Below are positions 34,776 through 46,069 of a stretch of DNA of 64,000 nucleotides, piece after piece. Made by a program: the position numbers and the translations under genes. The notes under the pieces are model-generated. The model had not been told where the DNA came from, did not search any database, and saw only the letters and a program-made list of their open reading frames with translations. Source of the DNA: Moniliella sp. 'wahieum' (lineage: Eukaryota > Basidiomycota > Moniliellomycetes > Moniliellales > Moniliellaceae); contig RSEE01000064.1 of NCBI GenBank assembly GCA_003971905.1, forward strand, positions 62,001 to 126,000. The letters run 5' to 3'. Every line of letters starts with the position of its first letter. Positions within the stretch are counted from its first letter, which is position 1.

Positions 34776-37700
34776 GTGGCACGGGATCGGAATCGACCTG
34801 GTCGAAGACGAGACGTCCAACCTGCTGAAGTACACCGGCAACAGGACACGCGCCTTCATTCTTACTCAGTTGGACATAACCAAGTTGCGCCTCTAACGAC
34901 TATACCATTAGTAAGTTTTCTTGCTCTTCACGCAGCGGCAATTCTTGTCGGGTTGACTGATGACTTCCACATCCTGGTACGACACAGGAACAAGGGACGG
35001 TGAGGAAATTGGGAAGAGCGTCAATCCCCTTCGAGCCAAGGCCTGTGGCCGAGCTCTGGTCCGTCTCCAGCTAGTGGGCTGGGCTGATGGTTTTGCAGAC
35101 AATGTGTCCAATCGGCCAAGCTCTCTGAACAGCATGCTGCTGGGCAACATGCACGTTTCACGGTCGCAGTCTAGATGGGCAAGGAACCTTTTCCTCTTTG
35201 CATCGGAAACGGCCAAGTCTCTCCTCCCGTTGTGTGAGCAGTTGGTAAAACAGCTAGAACCCTAAGTGAGTATCGCAATCTAAGCCAAGTTGCCTTTGAA
35301 GTCGCCGTGATTCCTGGGCAAAAGCATGCTAACGTCTTTTTCGAACTTGCAGGCAGTATCACGAAGACCTCATCCCTGTCTGGGATTCGACCACCGAGGG
35401 ATGGATCCTTGTACAGCCCGTGCTGCGGATGATAAAGGGCGACAACGTGGCCGCGAACGAGATGGCTTCCATTATGGGCATGACTGCCCACGTGTGCTGC
35501 CGTTTTTGCGATGGCGGACGGCAACGGGGAACGAATACGTTGGCGGAGAACGTGGCTGACTGTCTTGTGCGTATACGACACCACTGGTGTTACTGCTGTG
35601 CATCAAAATGGGCCTGAATATAACCGGCGGATACATCAAGACGGAAAAGGCGATCTACGTTCAAGTGTCGAAACTAGGCGCGAAGTCGATCACCAATAAC
35701 TCGACATGGTCGTCAAGAACGACGGCCGTGTCGACGATCGGGCGAGCCAGACCGGGGTTAACGACAAAAGTATATGAAAGACGTATCCTTTATCCTGTTC
35801 AAGTCCCGCAAGACTCTGGAGGACTCAGCCGGGGCGACGAATGGCAAGAAGCGGAAGAGGCTGCTTTCCAATTTGGACTCCGGCGTTCGTGAGCTGCTGG
35901 ATGAGTTCAAGAACAACGGCTAAGTGTTCAACCCCTTTTGACTGTCCACGAATGGCAGGGGTGCTCGAGTTTCTCGGTCGGCAAGAGCCTGGCGATCGAC
36001 GTCATGCACACAGTTCTCCTTGGGCGAGTCAAGGCCTCGGTCGAGCTGCTGACGGACTCGAACTTCGATAAGGGGCCCTCGCTAGCGCTGTGGCTGGATT
36101 CGTTCAACTCGTGGGGCATGGAATCGGTGGGTCGACGGCTCAATGGCACTAAAGTGGTTCACAGCATGCGCTCAGTCATCACGGGGGTTGACTGCAAGAT
36201 ATTATGCCAGACTCTCCCTCTGGTGCTGCCCAATTGGTGGCCACTCTGCGGTTGGACTCCGCCAAGCCCGGCGTCACGGAAATGGCGAGACAGAGACTTC
36301 TGAGCAAGATTGAGAGGCTGGAGAATGTCCGCAAGTGCATTGTGGCCGCCGCACGCATTAAGTGGCTTTGCTACATCGATAGCTTCGCATTTCAAGACCG
36401 AGCTACATATGGCGTACATCTGAAACTGCTAGCTCTCCTAGGCCCGTGATCATCTTCGCTAGTCCAAGTTCACAACTTACATTCTGCCCCGTACAGATGT
36501 GCCCACAGGAACTGCTTGACAAGGCGGTGATTCACATTTTCATGGCCATCGCTGCCATCGACCCGGCCATGCTCGTTCGTCGCCCCAAATTCCACCTTCT
36601 GAGTCACCTCTCCCAGCAGGCGCTGTTGTGGGGTCCTCTCAAGAACGCTGACACACAGCGTGAGGAGGAGTTTGTCCGCGTCATGCGCAATGCGGTAATA
36701 TTTACGAACCGCAAAGATATATGCTGCGACTTGAACTACAAGGTAGCAGCCCAGGAGAACCTGCAAAACCTGCTATGTGGAGGGCGGGCAATCGACATGC
36801 CGCGTGCAAAACTCGTGTCCCGCGATACAACCCCTGACGATGAAGGGGAGGATGTGACACAGGGTCTGCCCGGTGGGAACACCAAGAAATTGTCCGCAGA
36901 GGTCTGGATCGGCAGGGGCCGAGCAGCTTTGCAATTGAATGGTACACCGCCTCAAGCTGGCACGACGATTCAGCTCTTGGGCCAAGGGCTCGGCAGTGTG
37001 TGGCAAGTCCCTCCCGCACCCGGTACCGGCCGCAACAGCCCTTCCAGCGCTGGATCGTGTCCGGCTTCGATCCAGACTGTGGCTAAGGCCAAAGTCATAT
37101 CGGTGCACGACAAGGTTGGGCTTCCTGAACCAATGACAGCAGAGCGGCGTTCTGCCACTGGGCCGGTCGAAGATATTGTCGACCTGCCATTGGTCCGCGT
37201 ACAGCATGGCCAGCTTTGTGCCAGGGGGGACTGGGCGCTTGTTACCCAACAGGATATTGGTGACGTCCCCCCACCCCGCCATGCCCAGAACCATGATGCG
37301 CCGCCCTTCTCCATTGTGGCTGGATAGAACACGTTGCCGCCCAACGGCCTAATATGGTTGCTGTGCACCGGCGGGCCAATCCGACTCGCGAGGGGGGGTC
37401 GGGAGCAGCGAGGACTGGTTCCAACCTTGTGCTCCCTGTGCTTTGGGTCAATGTCGCTTTGGCTCGCATCATGCCTATCGACTCGGCATATGACATGCGA
37501 GGCCTTGAGCTACCGCGCGCGTCCGCCCGACGCATGACTTACATTCCGGCTTCGCAGATCCACACCATCTTTGGTTCGCTTAACGTCCAGCACAATTGCG
37601 TGAAGGCCAAGTGCCGGGTTGTCCCCAACAGCATTACGGATACAACCACTGGCTTGACGTTCGATGGGGTCCAGCACAACAACTTGTCTGGGATGTCGGC

Positions 37701-37870
37701 GGAACAGCGCTATACGTGCTCAACCACTTTGTCAACTCTTTCTCTCCCCACACCGATATATTCTGCGACTTGCGGACTTGGCTTTTGCCCAGGACTGGGC
37801 GGTCGAGGGCGAGAATGTCCCTTCTGCCGACGATGTTTTGGAGGCAGTACAATCCGTAATGAATGTTTAG
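34776..37870 (+). pseudogene. Tnp2/Plavaka-like transposase, multiply frame-broken
   Basis: Remnants of one transposase in order on the plus strand. They are GLTDDFHILVRHRNKG (about 34953), the block GDNVAANEMASIMGMTAHVC-CRFC (35436-35510, the usual GDNPA..GM..C..C motif), DVMHTVLLGRVKA (35998-36036, the motif that carries a catalytic-region Asp-His), LWLDSFNSWGME, then RRPKFHLLSHLSQQ..RVMRNAVIFTNR (36578-36715, the K-x-H..F-N..NR C-terminal block), and LNVQHNCVKAKC (37578-37613). Changes between frames and internal stops occur about every 200-500 bases, far more than in the cellular genes. Introns explain a few (GTACG/GTAAG donors), but real decay is likely. Start and end are approximate. 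Confidence 0.75.
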
Positions 37871-38020
37871 ATATTTCCCGAATGGCTACTAATGATGGTA
37901 CTCACCACTGTTGATGTATACTCTACACCATCAGTCTATCACAGTTGCTAGCGACTTGGCTGAAAACGGACACAGCACATGTGGCTGCCCAAAGATTGCC
38001 AAATTGCTGCGGGAGGCTTA

Positions 38021-38091
38021 GGCTCCAATGGTGCAACGGCCAATTCCTACTATTGGCTGGAGAAACCTCAGGTTCAATTCGTGGGTGGGCC
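38021..38091 (+). other. tRNA-like sequence with Pol III A and B boxes
   Basis: Inside the transposon. It has an A-box-like TGGTGCAACGG, a B-box-like GGTTCAATTC and a possible anticodon stem-loop CCAAT-TCCTACT-ATTGG. The acceptor ends pair poorly, the T stem has a G-G mismatch, and position 33 is C rather than T. The loop would present CTA. It is probably a decayed tRNA-derived piece rather than a working tRNA gene. Confidence 0.3.
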
Positions 38092-38319
38092 ATCTTTTTA
38101 AGATGTCTCGAGGCTGGCCGCCGTTCACAATATTGTGATTAGAATAGCGGGCAAGGTTGTGACGAGCTTTATAGGCAGCAATCTAGGGACAAGCTCGCTG
38201 GGCGGCCTTGCCGCAGTGTGGTCCAAGAGGTTGGGGCTAGCTGTGTTGGCGAGGCTGTGACAAGGTTGTGCCCCTCAAATCTAAAGACAAGCTTGTGGTG
38301 TGGCCGGCAAGGTTCTGGG

Positions 38320-38341
38320 CTAGAAATTTCGATTAGCTATG
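38320..38341 (-). repeat. right terminal inverted repeat of the transposon
   Basis: Perfect reverse complement of 32953-32974. Just inside it are several GGTTGTG/GGTTCTG/GGCTGTG words that may be subterminal binding sites. Confidence 0.85.
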
Positions 38342-40685
38342 TCGCCTTAGCCCCGACTGTGACACCACGCACAAAAAAGGCTATGGAAGTTATAGCTTTG
38401 GAGGGTAGACCTGCATACTACTATGGGTACCGTGGTAGGGAGCGAGGCGGACAATTCACACCGTCAAGCATCGGGAAGCGAGCGAGGGGCAGCAGCGGGA
38501 TATACACAGCCGGGTAGCCTGTAACTAGCCGGTAACAGGGGGTTATTACTCAGGTACCACGATGTTTTGTGCCACATTGAAGCCGGGAGAGAAAAGCGAA
38601 TGGAAACCACTTTGGACAGGTGATGAAGTGGGACCAAGAAATGCTGTAACCTACCCACCCCCTCCTGATCTCCATCGCGTCAGCGAGAGACAACAAGTCG
38701 CGCACGTGCCATGTGCCGTGCACCGAGAGTTGGCTCTGTTGGCGAAGATTAAAGAGTTGCGGGGTTTATAGTTATTGCTGCGATGAGAGTGATCGCCGCA
38801 CCCCATGCCATCCTACGTGAGATCTGAGAGAGTATATAAGTGCTCCTGTTCCCTGTGATGCACTCTCATATCGCGGTGGACGTAGTATGTACGGTTTTGT
38901 ACTCTTCTCATAGTCTCCAGGGCGGTACCTCTATCTCCTCAACAGAACCACATCCTCCATCCTCCATCCACCTTCTGCAACACGTATACGTACACGCCAT
39001 CAATTAAGGGTTGAACGTCACTTGCACGTGTTGAACATTAATTGATGTCGCGTGTGCGGTTGCCATACGTACATATAGCCAACAGCGACTATAAACTCAC
39101 TCACCTTCTCTTGTATAGCTCTGCCCCCTGCGTCTTTTGCCACCAACAACGCCCACATGGCTCCGCCGCATACGATGACCTACACTGTCCGACACCCGGG
39201 GTCGTATACGCTTCAGTCGCTTCCATTGCAGCCTCCATAGGCGGGCGGGGAATAGGACACGTCGCTGCATGATAGACGACATGCATATGGACATGTGGCC
39301 TGTGGGCGCGGATTAGCACAACAGCGCACCGCCTATAACAGGAGGTCCAGGGAATGACATTGAATATTGACATGCGACCTGTTCTCCGAAGGCTTATCTT
39401 GCTACCCCACCACACACCGCAGAATACTGTGCTAGAAGGGTAGAGACCGCCCGGATGCGCTCAAATTCAAGGTCCAAGGCCCTTGCGAGCGAACAGCGAG
39501 GTCAGTGCTCGGCCCTGCTCGGTCAGATCGCCCCCAAGGAGGCTGACGCTGGAGGGTTCGACTCGGATACCCGCGAAAAAGCGCGATGGGGCTGGCCCGA
39601 CAAAAAGGTACAACTAGCAGGAGGTAAGAAACGTTAAGCTCCGGAGGGGAAGGCCACGGGGGCAGTGCTGGGGGTGTGGCTGCGTATTTTGGCCGCGGGG
39701 ACACGCTGTTTGGCCGCGATCGTGCAGCCGCGTGCGGCTGGCTGCAGCCAGATGGTTGAGTATGTCGATTATGCCGGTCCGTGCGCACCGCGGGGGTTGT
39801 GCCTGGCGGCAGGCACGGGCGCTGGCTCTCGCATGGTAGCGATGGGGTGGCGGCTAGGGAAGGCGATGGACGCACGGACGCGAGGACGCGGACGCCGAGT
39901 GCACGTGCCGCTGCCCAGCAGCGTGCAAGGGGCGCACAGCGCCAGCCGCGAGACAAGCTGTCCAGCTACGTCATTTCACGCGTCACCCCGCGTCACCACC
40001 GGGCTGCGACTGCTGCGACGGGCAGACGACAGGGTGGTGGTCCGTCCAGCAGGCCACGCGTCTCTTGAAGCTTCAGCTGAAGTTCAACCTTGGCGGCGCC
40101 CTGCGATCTGAGGCCCACCACCCCTGCCCGGAAGCGTGCCGACTGCCTCCGGCGTGCCGCCTCCGTCAAGCATGCCCCAAGTCGCTTTGCATTTGCGGCG
40201 CTGAAAGCTTCTACTTGAGGAAACTTGTGCTGCTTCTGGTGGCGGGGGGCTCGCTGACCAAGAGCTCATTCGTGACGCGTGACGGCTGTGCTTGAGTGCC
40301 TCAGCGCCTCAGCATCAGGCCTCAGGCCCTCAGGCTTCAAACTTCAAGCTTTAAGCGTCAAGCCAGTACTAGGAATCGTTTCCAGTTTGTACCTTCAAGC
40401 TTCAACTTCTCGAAGCTTCCGTGACGTTCGGACTTCGGACTCCAAGTCAAGCTTCACATCTTTGAGCTTTATTCGCTTCAAGCTGCCCCCCCAGCCCCCC
40501 GCGCTGCCTGCCCCAGCGTCTGCCTCGTCTGTCTCATCTGTCTCCTCTGCTTCGTCTGCCCTGATCGAGGATCTGCCTCGGGCGCTCTGTCTGTGCTGTG
40601 CCCCGTCGGCCCCCTCCCCGCCTCCCTCTTATATCCAACGTCCCTCTTCCGTGCTGCCCCCCCGCCACCATCTACCCCCCCCACC
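38342..40685. other. intergenic region upstream of Egt1
   Basis: No gene supported. A strong TATA-like AGTATATAAGTG at 38832-38843 is followed by CT-rich sequence and, at 39045, a 75-codon ATG frame with no family match, which I leave uncalled. Other contents are GGTTGAACG/GTTGAACATTAA words (39009-39038), TCACGCGTCACCCCGCGTCACC (39976-39997), GTGACGCGTGACG (40273-40285) and a dense CTCAGGCCTCAGGCCCTCAGGCTTCAAACTTCAAGCTT run (40310-40352). Confidence 0.4.
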
Positions 40686-43673
40686 ATGCCTCCCATCGCC
40701 ACGCCCGCTGTGCCGGCCGCCTTACGCCCGCGCCTGCCGCGTCCACGGTGCCGATCACCGCTCTGTACAACCAGCACCATGACATGGACGCCCACCTGGT
40801 CCGTGCCATTGTCGCTGGCCTCACCAGCACCCATCGCATCGTTCCAGGCACCACGCCCGCCGACGCCGCCTACGCCTACACCAAGACCCTTCCCACTGTT
40901 CTCCTCTACGACCAACGCGGCCTTACTATCTACGATGAGCTGATCAAGGAAGATGATTATGTACGTTGTTGTTGTTATTGCTGCGTTGCGATCTGTCCCG
41001 TTGGCTTTTGTGTCGCGCGATGCATGTGCACACCAAGCTGACGTTCCATCCCGTTGGTGCAGTACCTGTTCCCCGCCGAGCTTAGCATCTTGGCCAAGCA
41101 CAGCAAGGAAATTGCTCATCAGCTCGTGGGCGTCCCTACCGAAGCCAGTCTGTCTCTCGGCTCTCCCGCCCACGCCAGCGTGCCCGTCGCGCCGGTCCAT
41201 GTCGTGGAACTGGGGGCAGGGTCGCTGCGCAAGACGGGGCATTTGATCCAAGCACTGAGTGCGGTTGCTCCCAAGTTGAGGACCGCAGCGCGTACCAAGG
41301 CGACGCCACCTTCCATCACGTATCATGCTCTAGACCTGGATCGAGCCGAGTTGGTGCGAACCTTGTCGGCGTTGCATAAGGCTCAGTCGTTGCGGAGGTG
41401 GATGGACCTGCGACGGTGGGCGGTCAAACGGTTGGTCTTGGTGGACTATGGGCAACATATGACCAAGGTATGTTCCCCGTTCTTCCCCGTCCTCTTCGGT
41501 TCCACTACAAACGGGTGCGTGGTCTGACTACCTACCTACTAACATTTTTGCAATGCCTCTCTTTTCTCCCCATCCACAGGCTTAGAGTTCATTCGTTCCG
41601 GAGGGCTCAAGGACCCCTCTGCTCGTCCGAAGGCCGACGCGCGATTCTCTGGCTCGGTAGCTCGATTGGCAATCTGGACCGGGCCGAGGCGACGGCGATG
41701 CTGCGCCGGATGCAGCAAGAGTCGATGCGGGCAGGGACGTGTTGTTGATCGGGATGGACCGACGGAACGAAGCAAGTTTGGTGACTCGCGCCTACAATGA
41801 TCGGGCGGGTGTGACGGCCAAGTTTCTCAGGAATGGGCTGGTGCATGCGCAGCACCTCTTGCACACTGCCGCACGGCACCTCGCACCTCGACCCCAGTAC
41901 ATTTGAGTACATAGGACGGTACAATGTGCCGTTGGGGCGTCATGAGGCCTACTACCGCTCTCTCCTGGATCAGGATGTGACGCTGCCTTCCCCCGAAGGT
42001 GGCAGCACGACGGTCCACTTTGACAAGGGCGAACTGGTGTTTGTGGAACATAGTATCAAGTACTCCTCTCGCGAGGCGCAAGAGATGTTTGATGGTGCTG
42101 GCCTGCGCGTGGTGCAAGCGTGGGCGGACGAAGGGGATCGGTACGATCTATGGTTGGTGGAAAAACCTCCTTTTTGGTTTGGCTCTACCGGCTCGCAGCG
42201 GGTGGCGCCCACGATGACGATGGCCCAGAACGGTGCGGGTGTGGCACGTTGGGGCCAAGTCAATCGCGGAATCCCATCGCTAGCAGAGTGGGATGAGATG
42301 TGGAAGGCATGGGACACGGTCGCTTTCGCCATGGTATCTCCCGCCCTGATGCACATCAAACCGATCGATTTGCGCCACATTCCTCTCTTCTACGCCGGCC
42401 ACATCCCTGCCTTTGTCGATATCTTTATTGCCCGCATGTATGGCGAGCGGCAACTGAACCCGGAGTACGGCAAGCTCTTTGAGCGTGGCATCGACCCTTC
42501 GATGGAGACGGGCGAGGTGACGCACAGCCACAGTGATGTGCCACTGAGCACAGACGAGTGGCCATTGGTCCAGGACGTGGCAGCGTACGAGCGGAAAGTG
42601 CAAGAGCGTGTGCGGGCGCTCTACGCCGAGGTGGCGGATGGCACGCGCCCACTGAATCGTCGACAAGCACGTGGATTGTGGCAAGTGTTTGAACACATTG
42701 CGCTTCACATGGAGACGCTCTTGTACATGTTGGCTCAATCCTCCCTCACGCTCCCGCCTCCCTCCTTCACCGCTCCAGACTGGGCCAGCTTGCAGAGGAA
42801 GTGGACCCGCTCAGACCAAGCCCAGGGGGGCAGAATGCTCGTCATGGCTTGATCCACTTCCCGGGCGGGGAAGTGGTCCTGGGCCACAACGACTTGGAAG
42901 CCGAGGATTTCGACCATGCGCTTCCCCCGGACCCGCGCGGCGAGGAAGTCGAGAGATGGAACGAGATGCTGGACCATCCTGAATTTGGATGGGACATTGA
43001 GTCGCCTGCCAACGTGGTGCTGGTCAAGCCATTTGCGGTGCGCGCGGGTCCCATTACGAACGGTGAATATGCATCCTACCTGGACCAGCTCGAGAAGGCA
43101 GGGGAAACGGTGTGGTGCCCGCTTCGTGGGTCGAGATGGGGGAGAAGCAAGGGACGGGGTCAATGGCCGAACGATATGGGGTGAAAACGGTGTATGGACC
43201 TGTTGCAATGTCGGTGGCCGAGCTGTGGCCGGTCCAAGCTTCGGGACAAGACTTGGCGGCGTATGCTAAGGCGCAAGGGGGACGTTTACCGACCCAAGCC
43301 GAGCTCCGTATCTTTCTCTCTCATCCCAACTACCGCACCGATCGGCCAGGGACGAATGTAGGGCTGCGCAACTGGCATCCCGTTCCCGCCACCGTCGCCC
43401 AGCTGGACACGGACGGCCAGATGATCCCGGGGCACAATGGAGGGGTGTGGGAATGGACGTCAACTCCGCTGGCTGCGCCGAAAGGGTTTGTGGCGAGTAA
43501 GCTCTACCCAGGCTACTCGTCGGACTTTTTCGATGGCCAACACTCGGTCGTCCTCGGCGCGTCTTGGGCCACGACACCCGGGAATTGCTTCGCGCGAGTC
43601 GGTGGTGAACTGGTACCAAACGCCCTACCCTTATGTGTTTGCAGGCGCACGGGTTGCGTTTGACGCCGAATAA
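40686..43673 (+). CDS. EGT1: Egt1, ergothioneine biosynthesis enzyme (frame-broken)
   Basis: A bifunctional enzyme: an N-terminal SAM-dependent domain trimethylates histidine to hercynine, and a C-terminal DinB plus FGE-sulfatase part joins it to cysteine as a sulfoxide. Visible parts are ALYNQHHDMDAHLVRAIV after the ATG at 40686; an intron at 40961-41062; VVELGAGSLRKTGHLI (SAM-binding motif); GLWATYDQG, then an intron at 41468-41579; LWLGSSIGNLDRAEA; AYNDRAGVTAKFLRNGLVHA; and a DinB part (HIPAFVDIFIARMYG, HSHSDVPL). The FGE part has HPEFGWDIESPANVV, GGRLPTQAELRIFL, GGVWEWTSTP and the C-terminal NWYQTPYPYVFAGARVAFD. The TAA is at 43671-43673. Frame breaks lie near 40720, 41380, 41635, 41734 (GGG one short), 41790-41860, 42800, 43120 and 43575. 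Domain content is complete, so I infer a functional gene with errors in the sequence. Confidence 0.93.
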
Positions 43674-44506
43674 AGGATGCCACGTGCCAGAGGAGGTTGG
43701 CCCTGCATGTTACATCGTAAGGCCGCACTGAGTACCGATCTCGCGAGGGCAAACAAATAATAACTCGCGAAAACAAGTGATGGAGATTGGCTCGCAATGC
43801 TATTAGGCCTGCAATACCAAGGATTCATTGAGTGAGGTTGGTAGACCTGGTTGCAGGGCTTCCGGGCACCCTCCTCGCGAACACAATAGACACCAGGCAT
43901 TTGTGCTGGGAGTGACTACTAGTGAGACTGACAGGCTTCATGAAGTGCTTCATGAAGTTCAAAAATTGAACACTATAGTGCCTGTATACCCGCTAGCCCT
44001 TATTGTTAAACAAGGATTTGCCCATGTGGAGGAAGCAATGCCAAAGGCGGGTGGGCCGATGGATCGCCATCTTGTTCATCGCAAATCTCGTCACAGCGGG
44101 GCGGGGAAAGGACGGATCAGCCGTTGGCCTTCGACACATCGCTAGCAACGATTAGTCGATTAGTAGTCGATTAGTAGCTGCTGGTACCATCGCCGGTTAG
44201 CGGTTGTCCCGGTTTTTATCGATTATCGAGACTATCACTCGACGCCCGGTGACCTGGTGACGCGTGACGTGACTCACCAGTGACTCGTGACCAAGTGACT
44301 CCCCCTGTGGCCTTATATAGGCCAGATAGGCCAGACCGTGTCTGGATATGATCGACAACAAAAGCGAGTCCCTGCCGCGTTGTTCGACGTTCGCGGCTCG
44401 GTCGTCTTCTCGCTGGCCAAGTCCCCACCGCCCCCCCCCCACCACCTCCAGCACACGTCCCTGATACCTTCCACGCTCGCCTCTGCTGCCCCACTGTGCC
44501 GCTGCG
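43674..44506. other. intergenic region upstream of the GDPD gene
   Basis: No gene supported. It contains a direct repeat of CTTCATGAAG (43937-43959), GATTAGTAGTCGATTAGTAG (44156-44175), a TGACGCGTGACGTGACTCACCAGTGACTCGTGACC run (44258-44292) and a TATA box at 44314-44319. The last 100 bases are C-rich, a usual leader composition here. Confidence 0.45.
44314..44319 (+). promoter_or_regulatory. TATA box for the GDPD gene
   Basis: CCTTATATAGGCCAGATAGGCC, 193 bases before the ATG at 44507. TATATA is flanked by GC-rich DNA and a GGCCAGATA direct repeat, and sits just downstream of a cluster of TGACTC/TGACGC words. Confidence 0.45.
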
Positions 44507-46069
44507 ATGACTCTCCACAGCAGCATCAGTGCCGCCCCCACCGCGGGCCTACCCAGTGCGCCCGCCAGTCGAAGGGTGCAGGTACTGGTGTCGTTGGTCC
44601 TGTGCTGGTTCGCGCTCCATCTGCCCGTCTTTTTCAACCTCTTCCTTTTGCCCCTCGCCACTGCCCTTCACCACCTCGCCCTCTTTTGCAAGCGCTTCGT
44701 CCCCCCGCCCTGTCTGCCGAGAGGCCAGATGGCTGGGTCCAACTTGGCTCCTGGGCTTGCTGCCCCGCATCTTGGACACGGTCGTCGATGCAACGTCGGG
44801 ACTGCCGGGCAAACAGCCCACCACGCGCCCTCCCCCCGCTCAGGTTACATCAGCCCCTACGGAGAAGAAGGGGACTGTCGAGGCTCCACCGAACAAGAAC
44901 GCGCTGTCGCATGGGCATCCTGGCTTGCCTATCCCCCTGCCCGAGTGTTGGGGGCATCGTGGCGCATCGGGTGTTTTCCCAGAGAACACACTTCCGTCTT
45001 TGAGCGCGCAATCCAAGATGGTTCGGAGGGGATTGAGACCGGTACGTTGTTTTCCTCTCTCTGCCTCTCTTCTGTTTTTGGGTTTTGGGTTTGGGTTTGG
45101 TTGTGATTGTGGTTTTGGTCTTCCTCTCTTGTCCCTACCAATGAATGAACAACACGCTAACCCCCTTCTCCCCTATTCTCACCCTTCGCTTTCCTGTGTT
45201 CTTTTGGCAGATGTGCACATACGCAAGACGATGTGATCCTCATCTTCCATGACCCTGCGCTGGAGCGCACGACCGATGGGAAGGGCATGATCCAGGACCA
45301 AAATTGGTACGGCGGGGGAACATGTGCGAACGCTGGAAGTGCCCGCGCAGCAAATCCCTCGGTTTGAGCAACTGTGCGAACTGATGATGCGCCCGGCCTA
45401 CCGTCACGTCAAGGCCAACATTGACATCAAGCCTGAAACGATCCGGAACGACTGTTTCGTCTGATGGCGCGCTTGGTGCGCCAGTACCCGGCATGGCAAA
45501 CCGACTTGGCGCCGCGCATCCTGCTGGGCTTGTGGCACCCCAAATTTTTGCCGTATGCAATGCAGTATGTCCCCGAACTCACCCGCGTTCACATTGGTGG
45601 CAGTCCCGCCTTGGCACGGCAGTACTTTTGGCCATATGTGGCTGGGTTTAGCATGCACTTTGATTCGCTCTCACCGCCGAGGGCACCCTGTTCTTCCGCG
45701 AGGCCAATGCGGCCGGGAAATGGTGACGGCCTGGACGGTGAATTTGGCGGATGAGATGGTGCAGTCGGCGCTGTGGGGCTTGGACGCGGTCTTGACGGAC
45801 AAACCGGCTCTGTTCCAGCAAGTGCGAACCGACTTGCTGCGCGACACGCGCGCCACCGTGCCCAAGTACCTCCCCTCCGGCTGGCCTTGGACCCGGTGGA
45901 GGTACTACCCCTGGACGCTGTATCGGTCCAGACTACCCGATTGGGCTTGATGGAGGCACGCGCCAAACAGCCCTATGCTCTGACGCCCGCTCAAACGCCC
46001 TGCTCGCCTCGGGTTCCAGTACGAACCAAGCTACGTACGCTACGCACCAGACGTAGCGCAACGAAGTAA
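44507..46069 (+). CDS. membrane-anchored glycerophosphodiester phosphodiesterase (Pgc1-like, frame-broken)
   Basis: GDPD enzymes cleave glycerophosphodiesters. The yeast relative Pgc1 removes phosphatidylglycerol as a phospholipase C, and the membrane anchor favours that role here. The ATG at 44507 is followed by a long hydrophobic segment (VLVSLVLCWFALHLPVFF). The catalytic entry is CWGHRGASGVFPENT (about 44945-44990), with the conserved His-Arg and Glu-Asn, then FERAIQDGSEGIET, and an intron at 45042-45210 (169 bases, GTACGT..GGCAG). It continues as DVHI and HDPALERTTDGKG (metal ligands and second His), KANIDIKPE, LGLWHPKFLPYAMQ, GFSMHFDSL and AWTVNLADEM. One-base breaks lie near 44990, 45227 (AAG one short), 45310, 45445 and 45690. 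The stop is at 45948-45950 or 46067-46069, depending on the last frame. Confidence 0.85.

Larger units (their letters stand above)
32953..38341 (+). mobile_element. 5.4-kb TIR DNA transposon (Tnp2/Plavaka-like, CACTA-related)
   Basis: The two ends are a perfect 22-base inverted repeat: CATAGCTAATCGAAATTTCT(AG) at 32953-32974 and its reverse complement at 38320-38341. Between them lie a decayed plus-strand transposase (about 34776-37870), two subterminal minisatellites at the left end (33121-33174 and 33225-33297), and repeated GGTTGTG/CAAGGTT words at the right end (38150-38315). Long elements with short perfect ends, repeated subterminal words and a Tnp2-type transposase are typical of CACTA/Plavaka elements in basidiomycetes. 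The only flanking direct repeat I see is the dinucleotide TC, so the target duplication is uncertain. Confidence 0.8.

Noticed and set aside
38500..38945. Candidate solo LTR (TGTAAC..CAACA with a TATATAA inside)
   Set aside because: No matching flanking target duplication, no primer-binding site and no second copy in the window.
39045..39272. 75-codon frame behind the TATA-like element at 38833
   Set aside because: No family match and no conserved features; the TATA box may serve no gene or an untranslated RNA.
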